Assembly: GCA_032718475.1 (NCBI GenBank)
Contig: JAUCBJ010006691.1
Span: 1 to 64,000 of the forward strand
Reading direction: 5' to 3'
Origin: Nemertoderma westbladi
Lineage: Eukaryota; Xenacoelomorpha; Nemertodermatida; Nemertodermatidae
DNA: 64,000 nt
Under the pieces are notes generated by a model. The model was not told where the DNA came from. It searched no databases and saw only the letters and a program-made list of their open reading frames with translations. The translations under genes and the position numbers were made by a program. Of the stretch, positions 9,401 to 17,162 are shown piece after piece. Every line of letters begins with the position of its first letter. The stretch's first letter is position 1.

Positions 9401-11669
9401 TTGCTATAGGGGTTTCTACTTCACTAGCAGTATAGATGCGTGTAGGCTCCACACCTTGCGCATGTAAGACTTCAGACCTAACAGGTTGACACAATGTTAC
9501 AGGGGGTATTGGTATTCCCTTTTGTATATTGACTAATTTGTCGCGTTCTAGCGCGATACTTTGCTGCACTTCTTGCAATTCGGCCCTACTTTCCCTTACT
9601 GTTCCCTTAAGCTGGTGTACAGTCTCCTGCATCTGTCCTAGCAGGAGATTCATCCCCCGCCGTCCCTCCTCTACCCACTCAACCGCCGAAGCGGGAGTCG
9701 CCAACATAGTAGCGGGCTGACGCGGGACGACGGGAGACAAATCTTTGATTTCTCTCTCAGCTTCCAGGACAGGGATATTCTCATGGACTGTTCTACCGGG
9801 TACAGGCAGTGTAGTACTGTGTAAGGGGAATTTAGAGTTAAGCTCTGGAAGTACAGGGGTCTCTAACACAGAAGTGACTTTGGGAACGACAGGCCTAATT
9901 ATTTCAGGCTCATCAACTATTGTAGGGAGTCTTTTGACCTGAATAGTTTGGTATGTGGGTTCCGTACTCGCTAAGTCTGTGCTAGCTAGTTGTCTTCTAA
10001 CAGCTGGGGGCAAATCAGGCAATTTGTGACGATGAGATGTTTTTCTACGCCTGCTTAGACGAGATCTATTTCCTCCGCCTTCAGGATCGGTGGTTTCACT
10101 TTCTTCCGACGATGTGTATCCCTGGCGTTTGGGAGTAGATTTTCTCATCATTTGCATGTGACTAGCAGTTAACTGTTTATTTATGTTGTCTTGCGTCTCT
10201 TGCAGATTTTCCAACTCCAGTTGGGCAGTCTCCTCAAAGGCTCTCCGTTCTGCTTCTGCCACTGCCTTTGCTGCTGCCACAGTCGCTTTTCTTTCTGCTT
10301 CGGCTTCTGCCGCCGCTGCCTTTCTTTCTGCTTCTGCTTCTGCCGCCGCTGTTACTGCAGTCGCTTTTCTTTCTGCTTCGGCTTCTGCCGCCGCTGCCTT
10401 TCTTTCTGCTTCTGCTTCTGCCGCCGCTGTTACTGCAGCTGCCTTTCTTTCTGCTTCCACTTCGGCCATTGCCGCTGTTACTGCAGCTGCCTTTCGGTCC
10501 TCTATCCGTTTTTTCTTTACTAGTTCTTCTTGGACTCTAGTGAGTCGGAGTTTCTCATCAAACTCAGCTTGGTTAGCAGCTAACATTTCAGCATCGATTG
10601 AATCTAACACACGCTGGGTTCCTTCACTATTGGGAGAAAGTCCAGACAGCCGTCTCCTCAACTCTTCGTCTCCTAGGAATCGCTGATAGTCGGACAGATA
10701 AATGTCGATGGCGTCTCTCGTTCGTGGTTTCTCTGAGGTTTCTTCGCCTTCCACTTGAGAAAGGGTGGCATCGGTTGGTTCTTCATGAGTTAGTCTCTCA
10801 GACAGCTGGGATTTCCACTGGTCTGTTTCTTGGATTTGGAGACCTATCCGCTGGAACCAAGTTTTGACAGCAACCTGCAGTGACGTGTCCTGTCTTCTTT
10901 TGGAAGTTTCCTCAAAAGCTGATAGGATTAGTCGAATGCGTAGGGTTCTTTCGCGTACTTGATATAGCAGTTCTTCCTGCTCTTGAGGTCCTTGGGGTTG
11001 TCGAAACAGTTGTTCTTCCAATCTCTCTAAGGAGCCGAAGAATCCCTGCACATATCCTGCTGCCGACCTCTTCCAAACAGCTGGATCCATCGTATCTTTA
11101 GCCACTCCCATCCTGTGTATATCTTCCCAAGTAGCCTCGGACAGATCTAACGGGAGTCCGGGTCCGGGAAAGTTCCATTGTGACTCGACAATAGACATCA
11201 ATTCTTCCCTGGCGTATCCCGCATAATCATCTTGGGTAGCTCGCTTATTTCTCGCCCAATCTGCTTGATGTTCCTCCACCGCAATCAATATAGTTGTTAG
11301 CACTGCGGCAGGAAGGGTGAGAAGGGGGTCCGAGTAGGCTTTAGTCGTCATCTGCAATCCGCGTTCGGGGGTCAGTTCGACAGTATCCGAACTACTGGAG
11401 CTATCTGATCGCTGGGAACAAGTTTCTTGACTAGGCTGTTGCTGCTGTGGGACAGCTGCTTCCTGGTTCCGTTTGACTTGGGCCCGAGTGCCGATGATGG
11501 ACCTACGGTGTTGGATTAGCTTAGGGTCCGATATCACTACTGGAGGGATGACTTTTCTTTCAGTAGGAGGTGAGCTGAACTCCTTTCTTAAACGCTCCAC
11601 ACTCCTATCTGTGTCACAGATGGTTGTATCGATTAGACTGTCTGACAGGTTATGCTGAGTGTCAGACAT
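3489..11669 (-). CDS. gag-pol: BEL/Pao gag-pol polyprotein, intact, 2726 aa
   Basis: This single ORF encodes the replication machinery of the left element. Residues 1-800 form an unusual N-terminal extension. It includes an Ala/Glu/Arg-rich helical repeat (AEAEAERKAA type) at about 395-480. A DUF1759-type gag domain follows at ~810-960. Zinc knuckles lie at ~1094-1160: CX2CX3HX4C, CX2CX4HX4C and CX2CX3HX4H. The aspartic protease has DSGSTG from D1271. The reverse transcriptase contains YMDD at 1766-1769. RNase H begins around FGDASD (~1938). The integrase has an HHCC zinc module at ~2323-2363 and catalytic D2395, D2457 and E2507, followed by a DUF5641-like C-terminal domain at ~2580-2660. Domain order PR-RT-RH-IN and the gag family identify BEL/Pao. 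At 2,726 aa it exceeds the usual 1,500-2,000 because of the N-terminal extension. All catalytic residues checked are present, so it looks functional. Confidence 0.95.
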   Translation of the reverse strand: MSDTQHNLSDSLIDTTICDTDRSVERLRKEFSSPPTERKVIPPVVISDPKLIQHRRSIIGTRAQVKRNQEAAVPQQQQPSQETCSQRSDSSSSSDTVELTPERGLQMTTKAYSDPLLTLPAAVLTTILIAVEEHQADWARNKRATQDDYAGYAREELMSIVESQWNFPGPGLPLDLSEATWEDIHRMGVAKDTMDPAVWKRSAAGYVQGFFGSLERLEEQLFRQPQGPQEQEELLYQVRERTLRIRLILSAFEETSKRRQDTSLQVAVKTWFQRIGLQIQETDQWKSQLSERLTHEEPTDATLSQVEGEETSEKPRTRDAIDIYLSDYQRFLGDEELRRRLSGLSPNSEGTQRVLDSIDAEMLAANQAEFDEKLRLTRVQEELVKKKRIEDRKAAAVTAAMAEVEAERKAAAVTAAAEAEAERKAAAAEAEAERKATAVTAAAEAEAERKAAAAEAEAERKATVAAAKAVAEAERRAFEETAQLELENLQETQDNINKQLTASHMQMMRKSTPKRQGYTSSEESETTDPEGGGNRSRLSRRRKTSHRHKLPDLPPAVRRQLASTDLASTEPTYQTIQVKRLPTIVDEPEIIRPVVPKVTSVLETPVLPELNSKFPLHSTTLPVPGRTVHENIPVLEAEREIKDLSPVVPRQPATMLATPASAVEWVEEGRRGMNLLLGQMQETVHQLKGTVRESRAELQEVQQSIALERDKLVNIQKGIPIPPVTLCQPVRSEVLHAQGVEPTRIYTASEVETPIANPIKGDYRPVINDIPYRPDTDPRNLYTDNSILNNTMAQESFTRQMARTEARQAVKVGEIVKFNGDEMKWLPFNEYYKDSIQNSVLSNGEKLRFLIKCLEGPPKLMALKFIGHPEGLRQVWDTLNIRYGNKDNIAKYLYAKLVAPRHFLSSGIIEFSDEIQEICRQLDWLGKSHEYQSSMVIGAVVSTLPKGGVCTRWDKKVLYMNEQQRRSPTMADLMSFLDGEVKLQLIKQSREKTSENKVSEKPASRRRITPVCYTDDGESQVSQEEDSGKDTERSYYVDKTSKDVSKYKARNNDRREQVAKTPPQSPNRMHRRKPEEKTRVHQVTQGKVSNIKPNCALCDGTHRLSACAEFLKKSLVDRRTVVWDKRLCYNCLRPGHQRRTCYSDIKCAKCGAKHHILLHSEFERDKQSQVSEPELHVQFSDVNDTDQESEMEGFYTDEFSDANESCYLINTAVYRALTYEKVTNDEFPPTTFAKQPSWKAPTSNVGIREFSVVQVRVHGLNKSYIVNALLDSGSTGTFIDQELAEDIFAGQPKFRTKLNMSGIMQVWKSTLMADYYVGVLSTPQDKLGTQGIRSVKMVAIKNFATTQADLYNWDEDESIQHLEIPRFQTDYPGVQILIGQNAHEALETLEKRPAQPQPLQTYAVRTRVGWYFTGPSRRTLEERMPQEHTYQVHDWEVESSEVDELTEGTPYSSDNDDIYQLFDEENTIDLLTENQTWKSQVNLCQLIHPSEPIAYNDELNDEIERYNARTRDELAVRFFTQELVEPNSYDKALSIEEERAKQIQETTTRFLKDQGRYEIGLPFRKREPRFINNRPLAEKRIAQLYRRLTANASAKEMYQTQLKKFITKGYAERVPEGTPVTERTYYLTHHYVPKPGKPQEVRVVFDGSALYMGQSLNSELLHGPNLLQSLLGILLRLRQYSIAFASDIEGMFLQVKALDRDRDSLRFLWWPEGDLNQKPVEYWMTIQAFGIISSPSNACSVVRTTANDNRDSFSKEVIDNIKRNIYMDDNLRSLPSVEEAIAVAKGTVECLKRGGFRLTKFTSNSREFLEAIPVEDRGAKDLDLIKDDLPETKTLGLKWDTERDILFFQLKQRDNPVRTKRICLSILSTYFDPLGFISPVILIALSLVQQMWLENHSWDDPLKGELLKKWMKWEDSLPAIENFIISRAYFGHVLPTYSYQLHVFGDASDMGIGIVAYLRVETPDGIKVALVTSKALINNKLKVPRAELKAALYATAIGRNVTEQIDYPLEKTVYWTDALLVLEYLTNEVCQFSVFVTNRVAIILSRTKIDQWRHCPGTINPADIASRGATPQELIDTPDWLGGPDFLSKEEDEWPPHLTTAEIRQAKGAETVKPKTRASKSKLFKPTIDLSVLHTSGNDVSDPQSLNTNKSVVEIRDKDWKSGIPDVSQGISPMLQRAMHHYSSWNRLCKAVTYLRRCFHHHYSRTKTTSDHAPLTSAQVHVIKNLPKYKISDRFLKEKISHQEYEETNKQMLRLLQCYEDSEKYFLLLRNPQMRLRDRFSSTMIDGLIRVGGRLTNAPLSFDTKFPILIRNLEVQIKMIVDVHSKLYHAGRERILSEIRTRYYFDKPRRALNQVLRNCIPCRKAFSRPLTQREAELPRERVSFYEPPFTNTGVDLFGPIEVYRARTIVKRWCVIFVCMTCRAIHLDMVNDLSTNSFVLSLRRQIARFGTSNTMRSDKGTNFIGANNEIQAYVKDWNQRQVDDQLRITASSWTFNAADAPWWGGSWERLIRSVKTAFHFIVPCRAYLTDELLRTLMEEIAAYLNERPLMPVSSSPDSLEALTPAHFLLKKPVAMLPRSEIADGDEYCRRTWQLMQLLSRRFADHFEKHYLPTLQLRTKWFAQQENVSAGDMVLIVDPDLPRKRWQTGRIIETHISDDGLVRSVELIVMRRNFKKPGIIFETQQLNRPVGRLCLLERDRELSGNYGRQDTLPTTTSLIPQTSRDSLT
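10250..10500 (-). repeat. Ala/Glu/Arg-rich coding repeat inside gag-pol
   Basis: Imperfect repeats of a ~33-48 bp unit encode variants of AAAEAEAERKA (gag-pol residues ~395-480). The unit lengths are multiples of three, so the frame is kept. The composition predicts a long charged alpha-helix or coiled coil. The opposite strand shows Leu/Phe- or Ser/Ala-rich open frames that are only shadows of this repeat. Confidence 0.8.
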
Positions 11670-13718
11670 GTTTAGCTATACAGTTGAATGCTTACTGCTA
11701 TAGTTACAGTTAAAGCAAGTCTAGTAATTCAGTATGACCGCTGGCCTAGTACCGGTAATTTATTGCAGTATATTAGAATACCGGTATGTACTTATAGTAT
11801 ATATATATAAGTATTGTAAACTAGGTTTGTCACAGAGTACCGGTATATAATTTTAGCACAAATATATATAAATATATAATAGGCCTATCGTGAATACCGG
11901 TATACAGCTTACACTTATAGTATATATAAGTATAATTATGAACTAGAATTAATTACAGGATACCGGTATGATTTCAGCTCGAATTTATAGAATAAATATA
12001 ATAAGCCTATGGTAAATACCGGTATGTCAATTATTTTAGAATAATTGATTTTCTGAATATTTTAGGGTTACTTGGTTACTTTAACTTACTTTGTTACCGC
12101 TATTTAAGCAGTAGTCCAACTGATTTTGAGACCTAGTTGTTGTATGGCAGGCCTACTATTTATAAATCGTTTGAGTTGATTTATAATAGATATATACCCG
12201 TTTAAATGGGTTTTTGTCAATATTTGAAATAAATGTTATTATTTCTGGGGGGTTCACTACACAGAAGCTGTGCGCTCTCAGTGAAGTGTTATTTATTGGA
12301 CACTAAAACAGATAATTCTAATTTACCTAAGTTACTTAATACTACAAATTGCTTACGATACGGGTGAGATTAAATCTCTAATTAAACACAACAAAAATAT
12401 TACGTACGAATTTTTAGGGTAATTTTACAGGAAGTCTACAAACCAGCCTAACAAAGGGTTAGATTTCTGGTTATTACAACGGACAGGGTACTACGGTATT
12501 TGAAAATAATAAGTAGTAGTAAATATATTGCACTGTCCAGATAGGAAAATACCACCGCCTGATGACCTATAACCGTATCGCTATAGGTACTACGTTATGT
12601 ATCACGGAGTGTTCCTACCTAGAAGTTAATTACCGCGGACTACCAGATCCAGCGTGCCTATTAACCACTTTACAACACAAATATACTGCCTACACACTAA
12701 TTACTTCGGAAAGCACTGTACACTAAACCCTAAATTAGGTACAAGTACTGGTACAACAAATAATCAGTAGTTAAATATACTTGAACAGTTAAAAGAACCA
12801 CGGCATCTGCTGGAGTGACCAGAGCACAAAGTCACCAGTCTTGTCCTACGCCAAGCAGCCCGTGTAGTACCGGGGTTAATTTAACTATAACGGTATGTGT
12901 AACAAACACAATTACTGTAGGAATAAACTTGGGGACATGAATGTTGCGAATAATCGCATAAACTCTGAATAATAAATATTACGCTACCCGTACAGAATAC
13001 TCAAACAAAATACAAACCAAACGCTGGCAGACTACCACCAAGCCTAAATAAACTACTGTATGTGCAGATTCCAAAACGGTTAGTTAGTATGCGTTCTAAC
13101 ACGGTAGTACGACTTATTCTTTAAGAGGGGATTGACCTTACAGTTATGACTGCCCCAACTTACTAACTGGCACTTTATCAGACAAACTCTACACAAGCAG
13201 CAATCTCTTCAGACCTAATAATAGCTAGACAACAATCCAGCCTACAAAATATCTGAGTAATAACGATTACGGTACCTGAACAGACTACACAAACAAACAC
13301 AAGCCAAAACGCTGGCAGAATACTGTCAAGCCTAAATAAACTACAGTATGTGCAGATTCCAAAATTGTTAGTTAGTATGCGTTCTAACACGGTAGTACGA
13401 CTTATTCTTTAAGAGGGGATTGACCTTACAGCATATGGCTGCCCCAACTTACTAACTGGCACTCTATCGGACAAACTCCACACACGCTGTAATCTCTCCA
13501 AACCCAACAACAATCTGACAACAGTCCGGCCTACAATTATCTGAACAATCTGAGCAGACTTACACGTCTTCAGCTCAATATTAACTTACATGTAAATAAA
13601 ACTGACAGAAATAAGTAAGCTCCAAAAGAAACAAGGGGTGTACAGTCCCTAATCTCTTAAACAGCCTACCGGTATGCAATAATCAAAATCGAATAATACT
13701 AATGTACTTATACTGGAA

Positions 13719-13855
13719 GTACCGGTTAGGACAGTTGGGCCTACAGGCCTACAGAAGTACCGGTTCTGACAGTTGGACCTACGGACCTACAGCAGTACTG
13801 GTTCTGCCAGTTAGGCCTACGGACCTACAGATGTACCGGTTCAGGTTTACCGGTT
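13719..13855. repeat. 38-bp tandem repeat in the element leader
   Basis: About 3.5 copies of a 38-bp unit start with GTACCGGTT or GTACTGGTT and contain the palindrome-like GGCCTACAGGCCTAC or GGACCTACGGACCTAC. They lie just inside the 5' LTR of the minus-strand element. Confidence 0.75.
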
Positions 13856-13870
13856 GACCGGTACTTTCAA

Positions 13871-13893
13871 CTTTATTGCTTACTGCAATAAAG
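13871..13893 (-). promoter_or_regulatory. Perfect 9-bp hairpin just inside the 5' LTR
   Basis: CTTTATTGC and GCAATAAAG form a perfect 9-bp stem with a 5-nt loop, 15 nt inside the LTR end. This is where a primer-binding site is expected. No TGG-initiated tRNA-complementary PBS is visible directly after the LTR end. The hairpin could be part of an unusual priming structure or simply structural RNA. Confidence 0.4.
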
Positions 13894-13907
13894 TCATTGA
13901 CTGTTAT

Positions 13908-15161
13908 TGTACGCGCTTTTGAAGACCTTTAGCAGTTTAACCTGCCAAAATTTATATGTCTTTTGGTTTATAAATAGACTTTATAAGAAGACAAATATTT
14001 AGTACCAATAAACACAACATTAGCAGAAGCCAGCCTAGTGCGCGTCCATTCACCCGCTGGATAATCCCGGGAGACTGGATTCTGTCGGCTTAAATTATTA
14101 TTGCAGTGAAGCTTACGGTATTGTATTATTCGATTGATCGTTAATAATTAATTTCTGACTAATATTATTTACTTTCGGGAAATATTAACAGTTCCTTTAG
14201 GACGTGGCGCTCTATCTAGATAGACAGAGATATGACTTACACTAATCACAACGGTAAGTCGGTAAGGCTTAAGATTCACGTATGAGGCGCATTCTTTAGG
14301 AAATGCTTAGTTATCAGTCGCAATCATGCACACTACCGGTAACACACAATACTGCTCACTAATTTGCCGACCGTCAATGTATTTTATCATATATAAAGGG
14401 AATAGCAACGGACCAATGTAGTGCTTATCAAATAGCATTAAATTCACTACAAACCACAACAATATAAGTCGCAATCGCTATATATAACCCGTCTCTCTAA
14501 CCTGTAGTGTATCAAGAAAATTGGGAAATTTGGGTTCTTTATATATGTTCTCCAAATAATATTCAACCAAACACAACAGTAAATAGCAGTATAATAATGT
14601 ATGTTGAACAGTAATAACAACAAAGTATTGAATTGATTAGATATGGACTGATAACAGTCATACGCTCTATAATTTACGCCTACTAATGTTTCTTATAAAA
14701 GTATGAAACGAATTGATTCTAGAGCCGTTGTTCCTGGCCTAGACAGCAATAACAACAAAGTATCAAGAAAAAACAGTAAGACTGAACACTCTCCCTATGA
14801 TCGACCGAAAAGCTACACGTCGACAGGAAAAATCGCTCTGATTGGTTCAAGCCAAACAAAGAACCATGCGTTCAATGGCTGTTTCCATGTCAGCAACCAG
14901 CTGTTAGATGTCGTAATATGAATCATCACGGCTAAGCTATGAAAGGTATTTGTCGCATTGCAGGTTTTTTGTCTTACCATGTCCGCTAAAACACGTATAT
15001 AGCAGAATGACTTTTATGTCCGTTAAAACACCTGTAACGGTACCTTGAGGGCGAGGGGAATATTTATACAGTTAGAGAACCTTTTTAGAGTATTCCAGCG
15101 CCTGGGGGGAAACTGGATTGCGAAGCAAAGGGGCCAGTTATATCCCACAGAAGCTTTTACA
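13908..15161 (-). repeat. 5' LTR of left BEL/Pao copy (1254 bp)
   Basis: On the minus strand it starts TGTAAAAGCTT and ends GCGCGTACA, giving TG...CA ends. It aligns along its whole length with the solo LTR 36949-38162. Its first ~870 bp align in inverted orientation with 21494-22320. Its start directly abuts gag-pol-derived sequence of the right copy (AACACCATACTCC at 15162). This is the mark of a nested insertion; AACAC is the expected target duplication. Confidence 0.85.
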
Positions 15162-15534
15162 AACACCATACTCCTCAGATAATGACGATATTAACTACAA
15201 TGTAGATCAATGGAGACATTGCCTTGGGACGATTAATCCAACCGACATCGCTTCCAGAGGAGCAACTCCTCAAGAACTGATAGATACTCCAGGCTGGTTA
15301 GGTGGATCCGACTTCTTAAGTAAAGAAGAAGAAGAATGGCCTCCTCATCTTACCACGGCGGAGATTAGACAGGCCAAGGGAGCGGAGAAAGTAACACAAC
15401 AACTCAATCGCCCAGCTAGTCGTTTATGTTTACTGGAAAGAGACCGAAAACTGTCCGGAAACTATGGAAGGCAAGATACTCTTCCTACGACCACTTCCCT
15501 AATCCGACAAATATCTAGGGACTCCATAACGTAA
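15162..15534 (+). pseudogene. gag-pol remnant with large internal deletions
   Basis: Three separate pieces of the gag-pol polyprotein are fused in one frame. The first is the TPYSSDNDDI segment that lies downstream of the protease in the intact copy. The second is the RNase H C-terminal piece with the WRHC.GTINP.DIASRG motif, up to AEIRQAKGAE. The third is the extreme C-terminus ending at 15534 after RQISRDSIT. Protease, reverse transcriptase, most of RNase H and all integrase domains are missing. Residues upstream of 15162 in the same open frame come from the LTR, not from gag-pol. It cannot be functional; it marks the right copy as non-autonomous. Confidence 0.9.
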
Positions 15535-17162
15535 TAACATATGGAGTGGGCGTGTGACTATATCATTTTATATTTGTTTTTATTTTATATTTATGTATGT
15601 ATTATTATGTAATTTTATTATAATCGTTTCCTTTAATTTTATTTAGTAGAATGTTATTTTAGTGATTATTTAGTAGATTAGTGCAATATATTAGTGTTTA
15701 TTACGTACGTAATTACTTATAATATATTTAGTGCGACTGCGAGAAATAATTATTTTTTCTCTTTCCTTACTGTCCGTATCATATTATAAATATGTGACTA
15801 CAGTAAGATGAAATGTCCGTACTTATTAAAGTACAATAAAGCCCCTACTATACTTAAGTATTATTGGTAGGCAGAGTATTAGGAATGCAAAGTTCAGATC
15901 CTCGTGTCTCGGCTAAACCAAGCTCTGGGTAGACCTTGGAAACGACTTGCCTCTTCATACTGACATTGCTTCGTGCGATATTGCTCTTCTACCTTATATT
16001 AAATAATACATATAGTAGCGTGATGTCCATATAACAGTAGCGTAAAACGCAAATAAATCTGTTAAACCTTTTGACCATCTGTAATTCTAGTCGATTAAGA
16101 TATCGCGGCACCCACCAATATACTTGAAAGACAAATTCTAGAATCAGTGGTTAACGTCCCCAGACAAGTTCTGGAATAAATTGGTGCCCATCTTGAATAT
16201 TAATTTAATATTTATTAAAATCTGTAAAATTCAGATCCTTTAAAATTTCTAGTCAATTAAGATATCGCAGCACTTACCAATACTCTTAAAAGACAATTTT
16301 ATAGAATTAGGGATCCTCAGTCCCCAGACATGCTCTGGAATAAAAATTGTGTCAATTTTAACATCAAATAATAAAATTCACGGGAATAAATTTAAATTCA
16401 TATTTTAAATGAATTTCATAAATTGTCGTTTTGTGCAATTTATAACATTCCCAAAATTCCATTAATTAATAGATCATGGGAGCGGAGATTCATCCTATTG
16501 AGTGTATTAGAGTGCGAGAATCTCCAACATATAGTCAATAGCCGATAAAATTAATAAAATCATGCATAAAGAGGATATTGACAATTAAAGAATTACTATT
16601 AAATAGCATCCCAGATCTGTATGCATGAGAATTACCCTAATTCTACCGCTAGCATTCCATAATGTCACCATAGCAACACCCACGCTAGAATTAGAAGCAA
16701 GTTAAGAGAACAATAGAAAGCTTGTCCCATTGCATAGCATAGAGAATACATAGCACACTGTTAGTATCCAAGGATACACAGTAATAACGTGACATTCTGG
16801 AAGGCACTGACTAACGGACAAATGGCCTGTATGTGTACAATTGGTGACAGTTGTGTGGAATTTGTGCGTTTATAGGTGAATGTAACTGCTAAAGTATGTT
16901 TACAGTAGCTAGTCGCAATTGTAAAAGTAGCCCAACTCTCCTATAGAAAGAACCTCAAGTGGATCCAAGCCTTTGGGACGGACAGTGGAGTGACTTGTGC
17001 CGGTTATCGTTGTCGTGCTGTTGCTACATGTTGGCGTAAACACCGCGACGACGGTACATCGGCGCTGAGAATCCCACTGTCCGGGGGCAAAGAGAGGTAG
17101 GCAGCGACGCCCGCTCGCCTAAACATAAACTCATTTGATATTAATAAACTCAGATAGCAGAT
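15535..17162 (+). other. Non-coding spacer between gag-pol and ORF2 (right copy)
   Basis: This is the inverted counterpart of 1866-3488, similar in length and sequence. It has two ~162-bp direct repeats (around 16090 and 16252) that share GATTAAGATATCGC and CAGAC..GTTCTGGAATAAA. No ORF of note is seen. Conservation between the two copies, one of which has lost most of gag-pol, shows it is part of the element rather than random flanking DNA. Confidence 0.7.

Larger units (their letters stand above)
11670..13907 (-). other. 5' leader of left BEL/Pao copy
   Basis: This 2.2 kb stretch between the 5' LTR and gag-pol has no supported ORF. It contains three blocks of tandem repetition. A ~123-bp AT-rich unit with TACCGGTA boxes occurs twice at about 11790-12030. 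A ~250-bp unit occurs twice (about 13015-13180 and 13300-13460), sharing the segment around GTTAGTTAGTATGCGTTCTA. A 38-bp unit GTACCGGTTCTGACAGTTGG... occurs 3.5 times at about 13719-13855. It is absent from the deleted right copy. It may hold packaging or translation-control sequences; that is inference. Confidence 0.6.
1..15161 (-). mobile_element. BEL/Pao LTR retrotransposon, left copy (3' end beyond the window)
   Basis: Read on the minus strand, the order is 5' LTR (15161-13908), leader (13907-11670), gag-pol (11669-3489), spacer (3488-1866) and ORF2 (1865 to the window edge). The LTR assignment rests on TGTA...TACA ends shared with a solo LTR at 36949-38162. Polarity is fixed because the same LTR end (starting TGTAAAAGC) begins the 3' LTR of the plus-strand copy at 21494. 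The 3' part of ORF2 and the 3' LTR lie left of base 1. By comparison with the right copy, I infer a complete length near 19 kb, very large for BEL/Pao. Gag-pol is uninterrupted, so the insertion is not ancient, although ORF2 carries a frameshift. Confidence 0.85.

Noticed and set aside
10183-10686. Plus-strand Ser/Ala- and Leu/Phe-rich ORFs
   Set aside because: They are antisense reflections of the repeat in gag-pol.
14703-14921. 72-aa ORF inside the left LTR
   Set aside because: It lies antisense within the LTR and is not conserved as a frame in the other LTR copies.
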